36,328 nucleotides of DNA from Paenibacillus koleovorans NBRC 103111. GTDB taxonomy: Bacteria > Bacillota > Bacilli > Paenibacillales > NBRC-103111. This document shows, piece by piece, positions 35,499-36,328 of the stretch. The notes below the pieces were generated by a model, which was not told where the DNA came from, did no database searches, and saw nothing but the letters and a program-made list of their open reading frames with translations. The translations under genes were made by a program, and so were the position numbers. Position 1 is the stretch's first letter. Each line of letters starts with the position of its first letter. Where the stretch lies: NCBI RefSeq assembly GCF_004000845.1, contig NZ_BIMA01000069.1:1-36328 (forward strand), written 5' to 3'.

Positions 35499-35584
35499 TG
35501 AACTGGTTTCGCATGTTGCGACGGTTTCGTGTACAATAGAGGAATAGGCTTTATCACTTATTTGGCGAAACAGGAGCTGTGGGC

Positions 35585-36058
35585 ATGTCGAGCGAAGAAT
35601 TGATGGTCACCCGCGAAGGGTTGGAAGCGATGGAGCAGGAGCTGGAGGAGCTGAAGACGGTCAAGCGCAAGGAGCTGGCCGAACGGATCAAGCTGGCAAT
35701 CAGCTATGGCGACCTGAAGGAGAATAGCGAGTACCATTCGGCGAAGAACGATCAGGCGTTTATGGAGACGCGGATCCTCACGCTGACGAATATGTTGAAG
35801 CGGACGCGTGTGGTCGACACGTCTCAACTGCGGTCCGACATCGTGCAGGTAGGTTCGAGCGTGGTGCTGAACGACATCGAGTTCAGCGAGCGCATCACCT
35901 ACCGCGTGGTCGGCCCATCCGAGGCGGATGTCCAGGAGAACAAGATCTCCTACGAGAGTCCGCTCGGCAAAGCCCTGCTCGGCCAGAAAGTCGGCTCCAC
36001 CATCAAGGTGGACGCCCCGGCCGGCCAGATCGAGTACGAGCTGCTCGAGATCAAGTAG
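35585..36058 (+). CDS. greA: Transcription elongation factor GreA
   Basis: This factor enters the RNA polymerase secondary channel and stimulates cleavage of backtracked RNA. The N-terminal coiled coil (about 1-75) has the tip region GDLKENSEYHSAKNDQ with the acidic Asp/Glu needed for cleavage. The C-terminal FKBP-like domain (80-157) ends in SPLGKALLGQKVG and the family's closing EYELLEI. The length (157) is typical. A GTG at 35579 is too near the AGGAG (35572-35576); the ATG at 35585 has 8-nt spacing. TACAAT at 35532-35537 may be its -10 box. A strong terminator follows. Confidence 0.96.
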   Translation: MSSEELMVTREGLEAMEQELEELKTVKRKELAERIKLAISYGDLKENSEYHSAKNDQAFMETRILTLTNMLKRTRVVDTSQLRSDIVQVGSSVVLNDIEFSERITYRVVGPSEADVQENKISYESPLGKALLGQKVGSTIKVDAPAGQIEYELLEIK

Positions 36059-36065
36059 TACCAAG

Positions 36066-36092
36066 ACGCTGGGCGGGAGCCCGGCGTTTTTT
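36066..36092 (+). terminator. Rho-independent terminator of greA
   Basis: ACGCTGGGC (36066-36074) pairs with GCCCGGCGT (36079-36087), with one G-U, around the tetraloop GGGA, and a six-T run follows (36087-36092). Confidence 0.92.
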
Positions 36093-36250
36093 GTTGCGCC
36101 TGAGTACTGTGTCAGGACTTCAAGGGCGCCTTCCATCTCCCAGAAGTTCTGAGCGTCTGGCTAAGTGCGCAAGTTCTTTACCGAATCCTCGCCAAACGCA
36201 CGGGTCGGTCCTCGCCCTACCTCGCCCAATTTCCGCCCATTACTGCCAAT

Positions 36251-36328
36251 CCCACCAACCCACCAACCCACCAACCCCACCAACCCCACCAACCCCACCA
36301 ACCCCACCAACCCCACCAACCCCACCAA
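36251..36328 (+). repeat. Short tandem repeat reaching the window edge
   Basis: Three copies of the 8-mer CCCACCAA (36251-36274) are followed by six exact copies of the 9-mer CCCCACCAA (36275-36328), and the window ends exactly on a unit. The preceding 36093-36250 shows no gene. The array may continue beyond the edge. Confidence 0.9.

Noticed and set aside
36251-36328. CRISPR-like array or proline-rich coding repeat at the right edge
   Set aside because: The units are only 8-9 bp with no spacers, and no start codon or ribosome-binding site leads into the repeat in the visible part.

Overview
The window reads as a chromosomal segment of a high-GC, spore-forming Firmicute of the Paenibacillaceae type (Paenibacillus/Cohnella-like). 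This is inferred from a YaaH/SleL-type spore-cortex enzyme, an S-layer-homology (SLH) surface protein, paired topoisomerase IV genes, type I pantothenate kinase, heterodimeric ABC exporters, strong GGAGG ribosome-binding sites and frequent TTG starts. No tRNA, rRNA, CRISPR array, intact insertion sequence or prophage module was seen. The left edge cuts a gene, and the right edge stops inside a short tandem repeat, as a contig end would.

Layout. 1-1.9 kb: C-terminal part of a dynamin-like GTPase, closed by a terminator. 2.0-6.9 kb: a two-gene heterodimeric ABC exporter with a possible leader ORF, then coaA and a terminator. 7.1-8.4 kb: LysM/GH18 spore-cortex hydrolase. 8.5-11.4 kb: apparent operon of an SGNH hydrolase and an ABC-2 type transporter. 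11.4-15.9 kb: parE-parC. 15.9-16.8 kb: a tiny hypothetical gene divergent from a MarR regulator. 16.9-24.9 kb: a visibly AT-richer block with a 7TMR-DISM histidine kinase, a response regulator with a SARP/BTAD-type output domain, and, convergent to them, a 1709-residue SLH/InlB-repeat surface protein. 24.9-25.4 kb: non-coding stretch with a nested hairpin. 25.4-29.1 kb: an rRNA-type methyltransferase, an OmpR/EnvZ-type two-component pair and a secreted NlpC/P60 endopeptidase. 29.4-33.5 kb: a GH78 alpha-L-rhamnosidase divergent from an AraC regulator. 33.5-36.1 kb: two membrane proteins, a 98-residue protein of unknown function, and greA. The window closes with (CCCCACCAA)n repeats.

The most notable signal is the promoter of the 98-residue gene (35202-35498). 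A good sigma-A promoter (TTGACT-16-TATAAT) carries two close matches to the Gram-positive LexA/DinR box CGAACRNRYGTTYC, one between -35 and -10 and one at the start of the transcript. That pattern predicts a tightly LexA-repressed, DNA-damage-inducible small protein with no function I recognise. Secondary leads are the AT-rich sensing/surface block, the nested hairpin at 25224-25295, the candidate leader ORF before the exporter, and an inverted repeat over the marR promoter.
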